A stretch of DNA of 47,843 nt from an uncultured Campylobacteraceae bacterium (GTDB lineage Bacteria > Campylobacterota > Campylobacteria > Campylobacterales > Arcobacteraceae): the NCBI GenBank assembly GCA_937138295.1, contig CAKZOX010000020.1:1-47843 (forward strand), in the 5' to 3' direction. Positions 8,159-15,256 of the stretch are shown here, piece by piece; the first letter of the stretch is position 1, and each line of letters begins with the position of its first letter. The notes under the pieces were generated by a model. That model made no database searches. It saw nothing but the letters and a program-made list of their open reading frames with translations, and was not told the origin of the DNA. Made by a program: the position numbers and the translations under genes.

Positions 8159-8835
8159 ACTAGTTGATAACCAATACCTCTAACTGATTTAATATAAGCC
8201 CTTGTATCATCTAGTTTAGATATTTTTGATCTAATTCTTGAAATGATAACATCAATATTTTTTAAAGATGAATCATCTTCAATATTATCACTTGCATAAA
8301 TAAAATCTTCTCTTGCAACTACTCCACCATTTCTACTGATTAATAGTTTTAAAATATCATATTCAGCAAGTGTTAGAGTTAAAGGGTCACCTTTAAAAAA
8401 GATTTGCATATCATTATCTCTAATTTCAAATGTAGATTCTTTTTTAGTAGCATTAGCATTTGAATTAACTGAATCTACTCTTTTCAAAATAGTTTTAATT
8501 CTAGCTTGTAATTCTCTAGGGTTATATGGCTTAGGTAAATAATCATCCGCACCTCTTTCAAGACCCATCACTTTGTCTAATATATCATCCCTTGCAGAAC
8601 TAATGATAATAGGTATAGATGATTTTTCTCTAATTTTTGGGATTAACTCTAATCCATCAATTTCTGGCAAAGTTAAATCTAAAATTAGTAGATTAAAGTC
8701 CTTATGCACACTTAACAAAGATAGCCCTTTATATGGACTATCTGTATTTACAACTTCAATATCAAATGAAGATAAATATTCTGTGATAATTTGAGCTAAC
8801 TCTAAATCATCTTCAATCATTAAAACCTTAATAAT
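8155..8835 (-). CDS. cprR: OmpR-family response regulator CprR-like, probable ATT start
   Basis: This is a response regulator with an N-terminal receiver (acidic cluster IEDD, phospho-acceptor Asp in LILDLTLP, Lys in LPKPYNP) and a C-terminal winged helix ending in RGIGYQLV. The only ATG (8820) gives MIEDD and removes the first receiver strand. The frame continues upstream as I-I-K-V-L-M-I-E-D-D, the normal family start, before an in-frame stop at 8851-8853. AAGGA ends 6 bases before the ATT at 8835, so I place the start there (226 aa). With the ATG start (also preceded by a weak AAGG) it would be 221 aa. It follows htrA by 10 bases and overlaps cprS by 4. Function is certain at family level; the start is an inference. 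Confidence 0.8.
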   Translation of the reverse strand: MIKVLMIEDDLELAQIITEYLSSFDIEVVNTDSPYKGLSLLSVHKDFNLLILDLTLPEIDGLELIPKIREKSSIPIIISSARDDILDKVMGLERGADDYLPKPYNPRELQARIKTILKRVDSVNSNANATKKESTFEIRDNDMQIFFKGDPLTLTLAEYDILKLLISRNGGVVAREDFIYASDNIEDDSSLKNIDVIISRIRSKISKLDDTRAYIKSVRGIGYQLV

Positions 8836-8845
8836 GGGAAATCCT

Positions 8846-10267
8846 TTATTTTATAACCAACATAATAGTTTGACCATATCTGTCAACATAAACTCTTTTA
8901 TATCTATTATTATAGCTTTTTATTGCTTTTTCAACATCTTGGAATTTCTTAATTTCAATATTTTCAATTTGAATTAAAACATCACCAGCTTGGAAACCAG
9001 CTTTTTCTGCACTTGATTTAGGCTCTACACTTGTAATTAAAACACCTTGAGAATCTGGTCTTAATCTAAATTGCTTTTGTAAATTCATATCAATATCACT
9101 TAGGTTTAATCCACCTAATATCTCACCTGATTCACTTTTTGCCTTTACAAAGCCTTCTCTATTACCTAAAACAATATCTAAATCAACAAATTTACCATTT
9201 CTTTCAAGTTTAATTTCAACTTTATCTTCTGGTTTATATGAAGCAATTACATTTTGAAGATCCGTTCTATCTTTAATTTTTTTACCACCAATTGAGTAAA
9301 TTAAATCTCCTCTTTTGATACCATATTTATCAGCAGGTGTATCCTTTGAAACATCAAGAACTAATGCCCCATAATCTTTTTTATAAACTTTTTGAAGTTC
9401 TTTATCTAAATCACCAATTGCAACACCTAAGTACCCTCTAGTAACCTTACCATCTTCAACAAGTTTCTTTACTACATCTTTTACCATATCAACAGGAATT
9501 GAGAATCCAATTCCGTTGTTTCCACCAGATTTTGAAATAATTGCAGTATTAATTCCAATTAAAGCACCTCTACTATCAACTAAAGCTCCACCTGAATTTC
9601 CAGGATTAATTGAAGCATCTGTTTGAATATAGTTTTCATATCTATTAATTCCAACTTTATTTTTATTAAGTGCTGAAATAATACCTTGAGTAACAGTACT
9701 TCCTATACCAAAAGGATTACCAATAGCAAAAATTAAATCCCCTACTTTTAACTCATTTGAATGACCAAGTTTTATAGGAGAAAAGTTCTTATCACTTTCA
9801 ATTTTTATTACAGCTAAATCACTTCCAGGATCTTTTCCAATTAGTTTTGCATTATATTCGGTTGTATCATCTCCAATTGTAACTGTAATTTCTTCAGCAT
9901 TTTCAATAACATGGTTATTAGTTACTATATATCCATCTTTTGAAACTATTACACCTGAACCAAGTGATCTTTGAATTCTGTTTTGTTTGAATTGTTGTCC
10001 AAACTGATCACCAAAAAATCTTTTAAAAATTGGATCATCAAACATTTGTAATGGCATATTTCCCATGTTAGCTTCAACATTTCTTTTTGCCGATATATTT
10101 ACAACAGAGTGCATTGAATCTTTTACACTATTGTTAAAAGAGTAAATTTGATTTGAACTATTTGGAATAACTCTTTCAGGGTTTTTATTAACCATATCAA
10201 AATCTATAGAGTCAGCTAAAAGTTGAGTTGCTAAAAACGCACTAACTAATAGTAATTTTTTCTTCAC
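8846..10267 (-). CDS. htrA: Periplasmic serine protease/chaperone HtrA (DegP/DegQ family)
   Basis: HtrA degrades or refolds damaged periplasmic proteins. A signal peptide (MKKKLLLVSAFLATQLLA) opens the 473-aa protein. The trypsin-like domain has the triad His119 (TNNHVIEN), Asp150 (GSDLAVIKI) and Ser225 (NPGNSGGAL). Two PDZ domains follow (about residues 270-365 and 380-473). A Gln/Phe-rich LA-loop-like segment (FFGDQFGQQFKQ) precedes the protease core, as in DegP/DegQ. The cprRS pair follows within 10 bases, pointing to an envelope-stress operon. An AAAGGA-type ribosome site lies before the ATG. A plausible -10 on the minus strand is TATACT at 10309-10304. Confidence 0.95.
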   Translation of the reverse strand: MKKKLLLVSAFLATQLLADSIDFDMVNKNPERVIPNSSNQIYSFNNSVKDSMHSVVNISAKRNVEANMGNMPLQMFDDPIFKRFFGDQFGQQFKQNRIQRSLGSGVIVSKDGYIVTNNHVIENAEEITVTIGDDTTEYNAKLIGKDPGSDLAVIKIESDKNFSPIKLGHSNELKVGDLIFAIGNPFGIGSTVTQGIISALNKNKVGINRYENYIQTDASINPGNSGGALVDSRGALIGINTAIISKSGGNNGIGFSIPVDMVKDVVKKLVEDGKVTRGYLGVAIGDLDKELQKVYKKDYGALVLDVSKDTPADKYGIKRGDLIYSIGGKKIKDRTDLQNVIASYKPEDKVEIKLERNGKFVDLDIVLGNREGFVKAKSESGEILGGLNLSDIDMNLQKQFRLRPDSQGVLITSVEPKSSAEKAGFQAGDVLIQIENIEIKKFQDVEKAIKSYNNRYKRVYVDRYGQTIMLVIK

Positions 10268-10370
10268 ATTAAATCCTTTTAAATTGAGAAATCTTATGTT
10301 AAAAGTATAAAGAAATTATGTAAACTATTATTGAATAGAAGGTTAATAAAGAGTTAATTATTTTGTTATT

Positions 10371-10395
10371 AAAGAGGACATTATTTGTCCTCTTT
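10371..10395. terminator. Strong 10-bp hairpin downstream of ilvD
   Basis: AAAGAGGACA (10371-10380), loop TTATT, TGTCCTCTTT (10386-10395) form a perfect 10-bp stem just past the ilvD stop. Reading the minus strand, only a short U run follows, so it may act as a terminator or as a 3' stabiliser of the ilvD mRNA and as an insulator for the htrA promoter. Confidence 0.7.
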
Positions 10396-10411
10396 AAAAA
10401 TTATTTTTATA

Positions 10412-12103
10412 TTATAAGTCAGATTTTAAAATCGCACCATTAGATGCATTTGTAACTAAACTTCTATATTGCCCTAACCATCTTGAAGTAAGTGGTTTTT
10501 TAACAGGTATAAATTCAGCTTTTCTTTTAGCAATTTCTTCTTCAGTTAAATTAGCTTCTAATATATATTTATCAACATCAATATGGATTTCATCACCATC
10601 TTTTAATAAACCAATTAATCCACCTTCAGCAGCTTCAGGAGAAACGTGACCAATTGAAGCACCTCTAGTTGCACCTGAAAATCTACCATCAGTGATTAAT
10701 GCAACTTTATCTCCAAGTCCCATTCCCATGATAAGTGAAGTTGGAGCTAGCATTTCTTGCATACCAGGACCACCTTTTGGACCTTCGTATCTAATAACAA
10801 CAACATCACCTGCTTTAACTTTTCCAGAAACAATACCTTTAATAGCTTCAGGTTGACCATCAAAACAAACAGCTTTTCCTGTAAATACTCTATCACCAGT
10901 AATACCAGCAGTTTTAATTACAGCACCCTCTTTTGCTAAGTTTCCATATAAAATAGCTAATCCACCAACTTCAGAATAAGGATTATCTATAGTATGAATT
11001 ACTTCTGTATTTGTAATTTCAGCATCAGCAATTCTTTCTAAAATACTTTCACCTGTTACAGTTAAGTTATCAAGTAAAATATCTTCACCTCTTTTACTCA
11101 TTTCTTTCATAACAGCACTAACTCCACCTGCATCATTGATATCTTCCATGTGAACAGTACTTAATGATGGAGAAATTTTTGCAATATGAGATACTCTTTT
11201 TGAAATATCATTAATATTTTCAAGATTAAAATTAACACCTGCTTCTTTTGCAATTGCTAACATATGTAATACAGTATTAGATGAACCACCCATTGCCATG
11301 TCAACTGCAAATGCATTTTTTACTGCATTTTCATTTAAAATGTTTTTTAATTTAAATTTTTCAATATTTGCTTCACTTTTAGCAATTTCACAAATTCTTC
11401 TAGCAGCTTTTCTATATAACTCTTCTCTTTCTTTAGTTAAAGCTAAAATTGTTCCATTTCCAGGAAGTGCAATACCCATAGCTTCCATTAAAGTATTCAT
11501 TGAATTAGCTGTAAACATACCAGAACAAGATCCACCTGATGGACATGCATTACATTCAATATCTTTTAACTCTTCTTCTGTAATATCACCAGCTTCAAAT
11601 TTTCCAACAGCTTCAAAAGCAGTAGCTAAGTCAATAGGTTCACCATCTTTAGTATAACCTTTAGCCATAGGACCACCTGAAACAAATACAGTAGGAACAT
11701 CAACTCTTAAAGCACCCATAATCATACCAGGTACAATTTTATCACAATTTGGAACAGCAATCATTGCATCTAATTTATGTGCATTCATAACAGTTTCAAT
11801 AGAATTTGCAATTAATTCCCTTGAAGGTAATGAAAATAACATACCATCATGTCCCATTGCAATACCATCATCTACACCAATTGTATTAAATTCAAAAGGT
11901 ACACAACCATTCTTTTTAATTTCATCTTTAATAATTGCACCAACTTTATTTAAAAAGTAGTGTCCTGGAATTAATTCTATAAATGAATTTGCAATTCCAA
12001 TAAATGGTTTGTCAAAATCATCATCTTGTAAACCTGTAGCTCTTAATAAAGATCTATGAGGGGCTCTAGAGTGCCCTTTTTTTACTTCATCACTTCTCAA
12101 CAT
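10412..12103 (-). CDS. ilvD: Dihydroxy-acid dehydratase
   Basis: IlvD removes water from 2,3-dihydroxy-isovalerate and -3-methylvalerate in valine and isoleucine synthesis. The 563-aa protein has the signatures [11 protein letters not shown] (Cys120) and [14 protein letters not shown] (Cys187, Cys193) expected for the Fe-S cluster, and the C-terminal [11 protein letters not shown]. The N-terminal motif reads SFIELIPGH, as in the E. coli enzyme, and not the PCN variant seen in [2Fe-2S] types, so an oxygen-sensitive [4Fe-4S] form is likely (inference). It is transcribed alone, divergent from the tRNA cluster and ending at a strong hairpin. AAAAGGAT is 5 bases before the ATG. No other ilv gene lies in the window. 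Confidence 0.96.
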   Translation of the reverse strand: MLRSDEVKKGHSRAPHRSLLRATGLQDDDFDKPFIGIANSFIELIPGHYFLNKVGAIIKDEIKKNGCVPFEFNTIGVDDGIAMGHDGMLFSLPSRELIANSIETVMNAHKLDAMIAVPNCDKIVPGMIMGALRVDVPTVFVSGGPMAKGYTKDGEPIDLATAFEAVGKFEAGDITEEELKDIECNACPSGGSCSGMFTANSMNTLMEAMGIALPGNGTILALTKEREELYRKAARRICEIAKSEANIEKFKLKNILNENAVKNAFAVDMAMGGSSNTVLHMLAIAKEAGVNFNLENINDISKRVSHIAKISPSLSTVHMEDINDAGGVSAVMKEMSKRGEDILLDNLTVTGESILERIADAEITNTEVIHTIDNPYSEVGGLAILYGNLAKEGAVIKTAGITGDRVFTGKAVCFDGQPEAIKGIVSGKVKAGDVVVIRYEGPKGGPGMQEMLAPTSLIMGMGLGDKVALITDGRFSGATRGASIGHVSPEAAEGGLIGLLKDGDEIHIDVDKYILEANLTEEEIAKRKAEFIPVKKPLTSRWLGQYRSLVTNASNGAILKSDL

Positions 12104-12213
12104 ATATCCTTTTATAAATTATATTAATTTTCTTTCGATTATACATTTTTTGCTGTTTTATTTCTATTAAAACAATTTATTTTAGAAAATTTTGAAATTT
12201 CCTTCAAAAACCC

Positions 12214-12241
12214 TTGACATTAATTTTAAATTCTATTATAC
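12214..12241 (+). promoter_or_regulatory. Consensus sigma-70 promoter of the tRNA operon
   Basis: TTGACA (12214-12219), a 16-base spacer and TTATAC (12236-12241) lie about 50 bases before tRNA-Leu. A full TTGACA is rare in this AT-rich window, consistent with a strong stable-RNA promoter. Confidence 0.75.
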
Positions 12242-12250
12242 TTCCAGTCC

Positions 12251-12274
12251 AATTTAAGTAATAACACTTAAATT
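12251..12274 (+). repeat. Leader hairpin before tRNA-Leu
   Basis: AATTTAAGT (12251-12259), loop AATAAC, ACTTAAATT (12266-12274) form a perfect 9-bp inverted repeat at the predicted 5' end of the tRNA precursor. It could be a processing or stability element of the 5' leader. Confidence 0.55.
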
Positions 12275-12291
12275 ATCATTTCATTGTTTGT

Positions 12292-12378
12292 GCGAGCGTG
12301 GCGGAATAGGTAGACGCGTTGGACTTAAAATCCAATTCCGGTTTCGGAGTGTGAGTTCGATTCTCACCGTTCGCACCA
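12292..12378 (+). tRNA. tRNA-Leu (anticodon UAA)
   Basis: Acceptor arms GCGAGCG (12292-12298) and CGTTCGC (12368-12374, one G-U pair), discriminator A and an encoded CCA (12376-12378). The anticodon stem TTGGA/TCCAA closes a 7-base loop with TAA at 12326-12328. A long variable arm marks the class II tRNA. It is the first gene of the tRNA operon. Confidence 0.97.
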
Positions 12379-12391
12379 TCTTTTTTTATGT

Positions 12392-12480
12392 AGTGAGTTG
12401 ACTGAGTTGGTCGAAAGTACCGGTTTTGAAAACCGGCGAGGTTCACGCCTCCGAGGGTTCGAATCCCTCACTCACTGCCA
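12392..12480 (+). tRNA. tRNA-Ser (anticodon UGA)
   Basis: Acceptor arms AGTGAGT (12392-12398) and ACTCACT (12470-12476) pair perfectly; discriminator G and an encoded CCA follow. The anticodon stem CCGGT/ACCGG encloses TGA at 12427-12429, with a long variable arm and a GAGGG/CCCTC T-stem. It starts 13 bases after tRNA-Leu. Confidence 0.97.
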
Positions 12481-12493
12481 CTTACTTTATGCA

Positions 12494-12528
12494 AAATCAT
12501 TTTAATCTTGTTACTGCTAAAATGATTT
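12494..12528 (+). repeat. Spacer hairpin between tRNA-Ser and tRNA-Cys
   Basis: AAATCATTTTA (12494-12504) and TAAAATGATTT (12518-12528) are an 11-bp perfect inverted repeat with a 13-base loop, filling most of the 56-base spacer. No U run follows, so processing or stabilising is likelier than termination. Confidence 0.6.
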
Positions 12529-12536
12529 ATCCAGAT

Positions 12537-12612
12537 GGAGGTATAGCAAAGTTGGTAATGCACCTGATTGCAAATCAGATATTCATCGGTTCGAGTCCGG
12601 TTACCTCCTCCA
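12537..12612 (+). tRNA. tRNA-Cys (anticodon GCA)
   Basis: Acceptor arms GGAGGTA (12537-12543) and TACCTCC (12602-12608), discriminator T and an encoded CCA. The anticodon GCA is at 12570-12572 in the loop TTGCAAA. The T-arm ATCGG/CCGGT holds TTCGAGT. The outermost anticodon-stem pair is mismatched (C-A), which does not change the call. Confidence 0.96.
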
Positions 12613-12690
12613 AGTTATAAGTTCAAAAAAAGCCCTTTAAAAATTAGGTATTATGTAGTAATTTTGTCACTTTGACTGATTATTCCATTT

Positions 12691-12740
12691 TTAAAATATG
12701 CGTTTTTATTTAGGTTTTGGAAATTATATAGCATATTTAA
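12691..12740 (+). promoter_or_regulatory. 5' leader hairpin of the cold-shock gene
   Basis: TTAAAATATGC (12691-12701) pairs with GCATATTTAA (12731-12740) apart from one bulged A, enclosing a 29-base loop. The structure ends just before the Shine-Dalgarno (AAAAAGGA) of the cold-shock gene. A structured leader is common in csp mRNAs; a temperature role here is inference. Confidence 0.45.
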
Positions 12741-12756
12741 AAAAAAAGGAAATACG

Positions 12757-12975
12757 ATGGCAGAATTAATTAATGGTACTGTAAAATGGTTCGATAGCGA
12801 AAAAGGTTTTGGGTTTATTGCTCAAGAAGATGGTGGAAAAGATGTATTTGTTCACTTTAGACAAGTAAATTCATCTGGATACGGTAGAGTTTCTTTAGAC
12901 GAAGGTCAAAAAGTTACATTCTCAATCTCTGAGGGACCTAAAGGTTTACAAGCAGAAAACGTAACTGCTTTATAA
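12757..12975 (+). CDS. Cold-shock protein (CspA family)
   Basis: This is a single cold-shock domain of 72 aa that binds single-stranded RNA and DNA. RNP1 is KGFGFIAQ and RNP2 is DVFVHF; the N-terminus [12 protein letters not shown] is the usual family start. The size is slightly above the 65-70 aa norm. A strong AAGGA lies 6 bases before the ATG, the leader is structured, and a good terminator follows. It is monocistronic and lies after the tRNA operon, with about 144 bases in between that could also receive read-through from the tRNA promoter. It is likely an abundant RNA chaperone. Confidence 0.96.
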   Translation: MAELINGTVKWFDSEKGFGFIAQEDGGKDVFVHFRQVNSSGYGRVSLDEGQKVTFSISEGPKGLQAENVTAL

Positions 12976-12980
12976 TTTTT

Positions 12981-13008
12981 AAAGGACAGAAAATTTTTCT
13001 GTTCCTTT
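12981..13008 (+). terminator. Terminator of the cold-shock gene
   Basis: AAAGGACAGAA and TTCTGTTCCTTT pair with one bulged base to give an 11-bp stem, beginning 5 bases after the stop. The following bases are ATCTT. It separates the cold-shock gene from the convergent 51-aa gene. Confidence 0.65.
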
Positions 13009-13018
13009 ATCTTACTAA

Positions 13019-13174
13019 TTATCTTTTTCTAGAATTTATTCTATTATTTTTTCTATTCTCTTTAATCTTATCAATCAAAAAATAAAATATTTCAATAACA
13101 ATAATACTAGCTACAAAAACCAACAAACAAATAATTGCAAAATCTATGGTATCTAATGTAATTAGACTAATCAT
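13019..13174 (-). CDS. 51-aa single-pass membrane microprotein (unknown)
   Basis: I found this reading frame on the minus strand (ATG at 13174, TAA at 13021-13019). AAAGG lies 6 bases before the ATG. The product begins MISLITLDTIDFA, has one strongly hydrophobic segment of about 22 residues (about 13-35, rich in I, V, L, F), and ends in a very basic tail (KIKENRKNNR, then SRKR). This layout fits a single-pass inner-membrane microprotein with its tail in the cytoplasm. It converges on the cold-shock terminator and is divergent from the 70-aa gene at 13321. I do not recognise a family. The coding call rests on start, ribosome site, membrane segment and uninterrupted frame in a region that otherwise lacks a gene. 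Confidence 0.62.
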   Translation of the reverse strand: MISLITLDTIDFAIICLLVFVASIIVIEIFYFLIDKIKENRKNNRINSRKR

Positions 13175-13232
13175 GATAAACCTTTCTAAGAATATATTTT
13201 ATTATATTTAAGAAATGTCTCACAAATGTATC

Positions 13233-13263
13233 AATTTGTTAATTTACAAAACAAATTTACAAA
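13233..13263. repeat. Operator-like repeats in a divergent intergenic region
   Basis: AATTTGTT (13233-13240) and AACAAATT (13250-13257) are a perfect 8-bp inverted repeat with 9 bases between. TTTACAAA occurs at 13243-13250 and again at 13256-13263, 13 bases apart. They lie between the microprotein start and the 70-aa gene and may be a binding site; in such AT-rich sequence chance is not excluded. Confidence 0.35.
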
Positions 13264-13320
13264 TTCCATGTTAAGGATAATTAATATTATTATAAAATAA
13301 ATAAAAAATTAGGTTTAAAT

Positions 13321-13533
13321 ATGTCAATTAAAAATTATATAAAAGATTTAGATTTAACATTTTATAAATATAATGAACAAAAAAATGAATTCAATCTTGC
13401 ATGTTCAAATAATGTAAGTTCATACTTAATATCAAAGGAACAAATTATGATATTCAATCATTTTATGGATATAGGTGTAGAATTAAAAATGGATTCATCT
13501 AATATAATCAAATTACATATAGAAAACTCATAA
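13321..13533 (+). CDS. Small hypothetical protein, 70 aa
   Basis: I do not recognise this protein. It is 70 aa, soluble, mildly acidic, with Tyr/Phe/Asn-rich stretches (DLTFYKYNEQKNEFNL) and a likely two-strand, one-helix pattern (SYLISKEQIMIFNHFMDIG). It has no signal peptide and no cysteine pair. TTAGG lies 8 bases upstream of the ATG, and a hairpin follows the stop, so it looks like a real monocistronic gene. It is divergent from the microprotein gene and precedes the RraA-like gene by 60 bases. No function is proposed. Confidence 0.6.
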   Translation: MSIKNYIKDLDLTFYKYNEQKNEFNLACSNNVSSYLISKEQIMIFNHFMDIGVELKMDSSNIIKLHIENS

Positions 13534-13543
13534 ATACATTATT

Positions 13544-13564
13544 CTTACATATATTTAATGTAAG
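13544..13564 (+). terminator. Hairpin after the 70-aa gene
   Basis: CTTACAT (13544-13550), loop ATATTTA, ATGTAAG (13558-13564), followed by CTTTTAATT. It is a weak intrinsic terminator or attenuator. Its right arm shares bases 13561-13564 with the next hairpin, so the two structures exclude each other. Confidence 0.5.
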
Positions 13565-13591
13565 CTTTTAATTAATATATTAAAAGGCTTA
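13561..13591 (+). promoter_or_regulatory. Ribosome-site-masking hairpin before the RraA-like gene
   Basis: TAAGCTTTTAAT (13561-13572) can pair with ATTAAAAGGCTTA (13579-13591) except for one bulged G. The right arm contains the Shine-Dalgarno AAAAGG, and the ATG is at 13594. When folded it would hide the ribosome site; the competing upstream hairpin would free it. Confidence 0.45.
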
Positions 13592-13593
13592 AC

Positions 13594-14076
13594 ATGAAAT
13601 TTCAAACAGCAGATTTATGCGATGATAATCAAAATAAAAAAATACAAGTTCTACCTGCAAAATTTAAAAACTATGGTGGTCTAAAAAAATTCCATGGGCA
13701 AGTAGTGACAATGAAGTTAGAAAAAAGTAACTTTACACTATTAGAAATGCTTAGAGATGAAGATGGCGAAGGTAAAATTGTAGTTGTTGATAATTCAGAA
13801 CACTTTTATGGAGTGGTAGGAGATAGACTTTTAGGTTATGCTAAAAAAAATAATTGGACAGCTATTATATTAAATGGATATGTAAGAGATACAGACGAAA
13901 CAGCAAAAATTGATGTTGGTTTATATGCTGTTGGGACATGTCCACTTAGAAATTTTGAACAAACTGAAGCAAAAAGAGATATCATTTTAGATTTTCAAGG
14001 AATAATTGTAAAACCTGGAGACTACGTATATGCAGACAATGATGGAATTATTATTTCAAAAGAGAAACTTTATTAA
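13594..14076 (+). CDS. rraA: RraA-family protein (RNase E inhibitor/aldolase-like)
   Basis: This 160-aa protein has the RraA fold. The sequence shows TADLCDDN at the start, VVDNSEHFYGVVGDRLLGYAKK around residues 50-75 and GYVRDTDE near 100, the GD-L and R-D residues that bind metal and substrate in the aldolase members. In E. coli RraA inhibits RNase E; in other bacteria the family includes 4-hydroxy-4-methyl-2-oxoglutarate aldolases. Campylobacterota rely on RNase J instead of RNase E, so the regulator name may not describe its job here and an aldolase or helicase-binding role is open. It is probably co-transcribed with the peptidase gene 46 bases downstream. Confidence 0.86.
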   Translation: MKFQTADLCDDNQNKKIQVLPAKFKNYGGLKKFHGQVVTMKLEKSNFTLLEMLRDEDGEGKIVVVDNSEHFYGVVGDRLLGYAKKNNWTAIILNGYVRDTDETAKIDVGLYAVGTCPLRNFEQTEAKRDIILDFQGIIVKPGDYVYADNDGIIISKEKLY

Positions 14077-14122
14077 AAAAATAGTGTAAAATACGAAATT
14101 AATTTTACATCAGGACTTTTTC

Positions 14123-15238
14123 ATGAGAATGAAAAAATTGAAAAAAGAGATATCAAAAGAATTAATTGATAATATTGAAGACTTTGATATCTTTTTGGAC
14201 ACTTTAAAACAACTTATTAGAATACCATCAGTTACAGGTTATGAACACTCATTTTTTTTATCATTAAAAAGAGAATTAGATGAGTTAGGTATTAAAACTG
14301 AATACTACGATGGTTTACTTGTTGCGCAAGGCAAAAATCCAAATGATGGAATGCTTAGTGCTCACATAGATAGACATGGACTTGTTTGTACAGGCCCTAA
14401 TGAATTCCAATTTGCAGCATTTCTTGCTAAAAATAGAAGTGACCTTAAAGGAAATTCAGTATCTGAACATATATATTTACAAATTAACTCTAGATTTTTA
14501 AATCAAGATGTTCAAGCTTATGAACCTTGGTCTGGTAGCTATTTAGGAATTGGTAAGATAACAAAAGTCTATATTCAAGAAAAAATAAACAACTTATTTT
14601 TTGAAGTTGACGGACTAAAACATTTATTACCAGGAACTCCTGTTGCTTTTGTGGATAAACTAAATATAAATGATGATTTAATTTATGCCCAATTAGATAA
14701 CGTAATTTCTGCAGCTATAATTATATATCTATATAAAAAAGGCTATGAAGGTACTGCCTTTTTTACAGCTCAAGAAGAAGCGGGAAAAAGCTGGAGATAT
14801 GTATATGAGTGGTTTACAAAAAACAACATAAATACAAATGAATTATTAGTTCTTGATACAAGTCCTTATGCAAATAGACAAGAGGCTGATTTACAAGATA
14901 TTGTATTAAGAAACAGAGATGCAAATGCAAAATTTAAATCTCCGCTATTAAAAAGCCTTAAAAACTTTTGTCATAAATATAATATTGATTATTCTTGTAA
15001 AGACTTATTTATTCAAGAAAAGAATAAACTATTAAAAGAAGAGAATAAAGATTTATTAACATTAGGTAGTACAGAATTAGGAAGAATTGTAAAAGAATCA
15101 AAGGGTTTAATTCAAGGAACAACCCTACAAATCCCTACAACTGGTTATCATACTGTTGAAGAAACAGCAAATCAAAAATCAGTAAAAAGTATGCTTTTTA
15201 TTTTAAAAAATATGTATATAAAGGATAAAATCCAATAG
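14123..15238 (+). CDS. M42-like metallopeptidase (deblocking aminopeptidase-type)
   Basis: This is a cytoplasmic di-zinc peptidase of 371 aa. The metal-site elements are in family order: SAHIDRHG (His, Asp), LDNVIS (bridging Asp), FTAQEEAG (Glu-Glu), VLDTSP (Asp) and GYHTVEET (final His). The substrate is unknown; family members act on short peptides. AGGAC lies 7 bases before the ATG at 14123; an ATG two codons later would also work. The last codons (ATC-CAA-TAG) form one arm of a terminator shared with the convergent gene. It follows the RraA-like gene and shares its likely promoter. Confidence 0.82.
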   Translation: MRMKKLKKEISKELIDNIEDFDIFLDTLKQLIRIPSVTGYEHSFFLSLKRELDELGIKTEYYDGLLVAQGKNPNDGMLSAHIDRHGLVCTGPNEFQFAAFLAKNRSDLKGNSVSEHIYLQINSRFLNQDVQAYEPWSGSYLGIGKITKVYIQEKINNLFFEVDGLKHLLPGTPVAFVDKLNINDDLIYAQLDNVISAAIIIYLYKKGYEGTAFFTAQEEAGKSWRYVYEWFTKNNINTNELLVLDTSPYANRQEADLQDIVLRNRDANAKFKSPLLKSLKNFCHKYNIDYSCKDLFIQEKNKLLKEENKDLLTLGSTELGRIVKESKGLIQGTTLQIPTTGYHTVEETANQKSVKSMLFILKNMYIKDKIQ

Positions 15239-15256
15239 ATTTATTTCTATTGGATT
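15229..15256. terminator. Bidirectional terminator containing both stop codons
   Basis: AATCCAATAG (15229-15238), loop ATTTATTT, CTATTGGATT (15247-15256) form a perfect 10-bp stem. Both convergent genes end with Ile-Gln-TAG inside it, so the hairpin arms encode the two C-termini. Confidence 0.8.

Noticed and set aside
11298-11657. 119-codon frame on the plus strand
   Set aside because: It is antisense to ilvD, within conserved cluster-binding motifs.
12426-12620. 64-codon open frame
   Set aside because: It lies across tRNA-Ser and tRNA-Cys and is explained by them.
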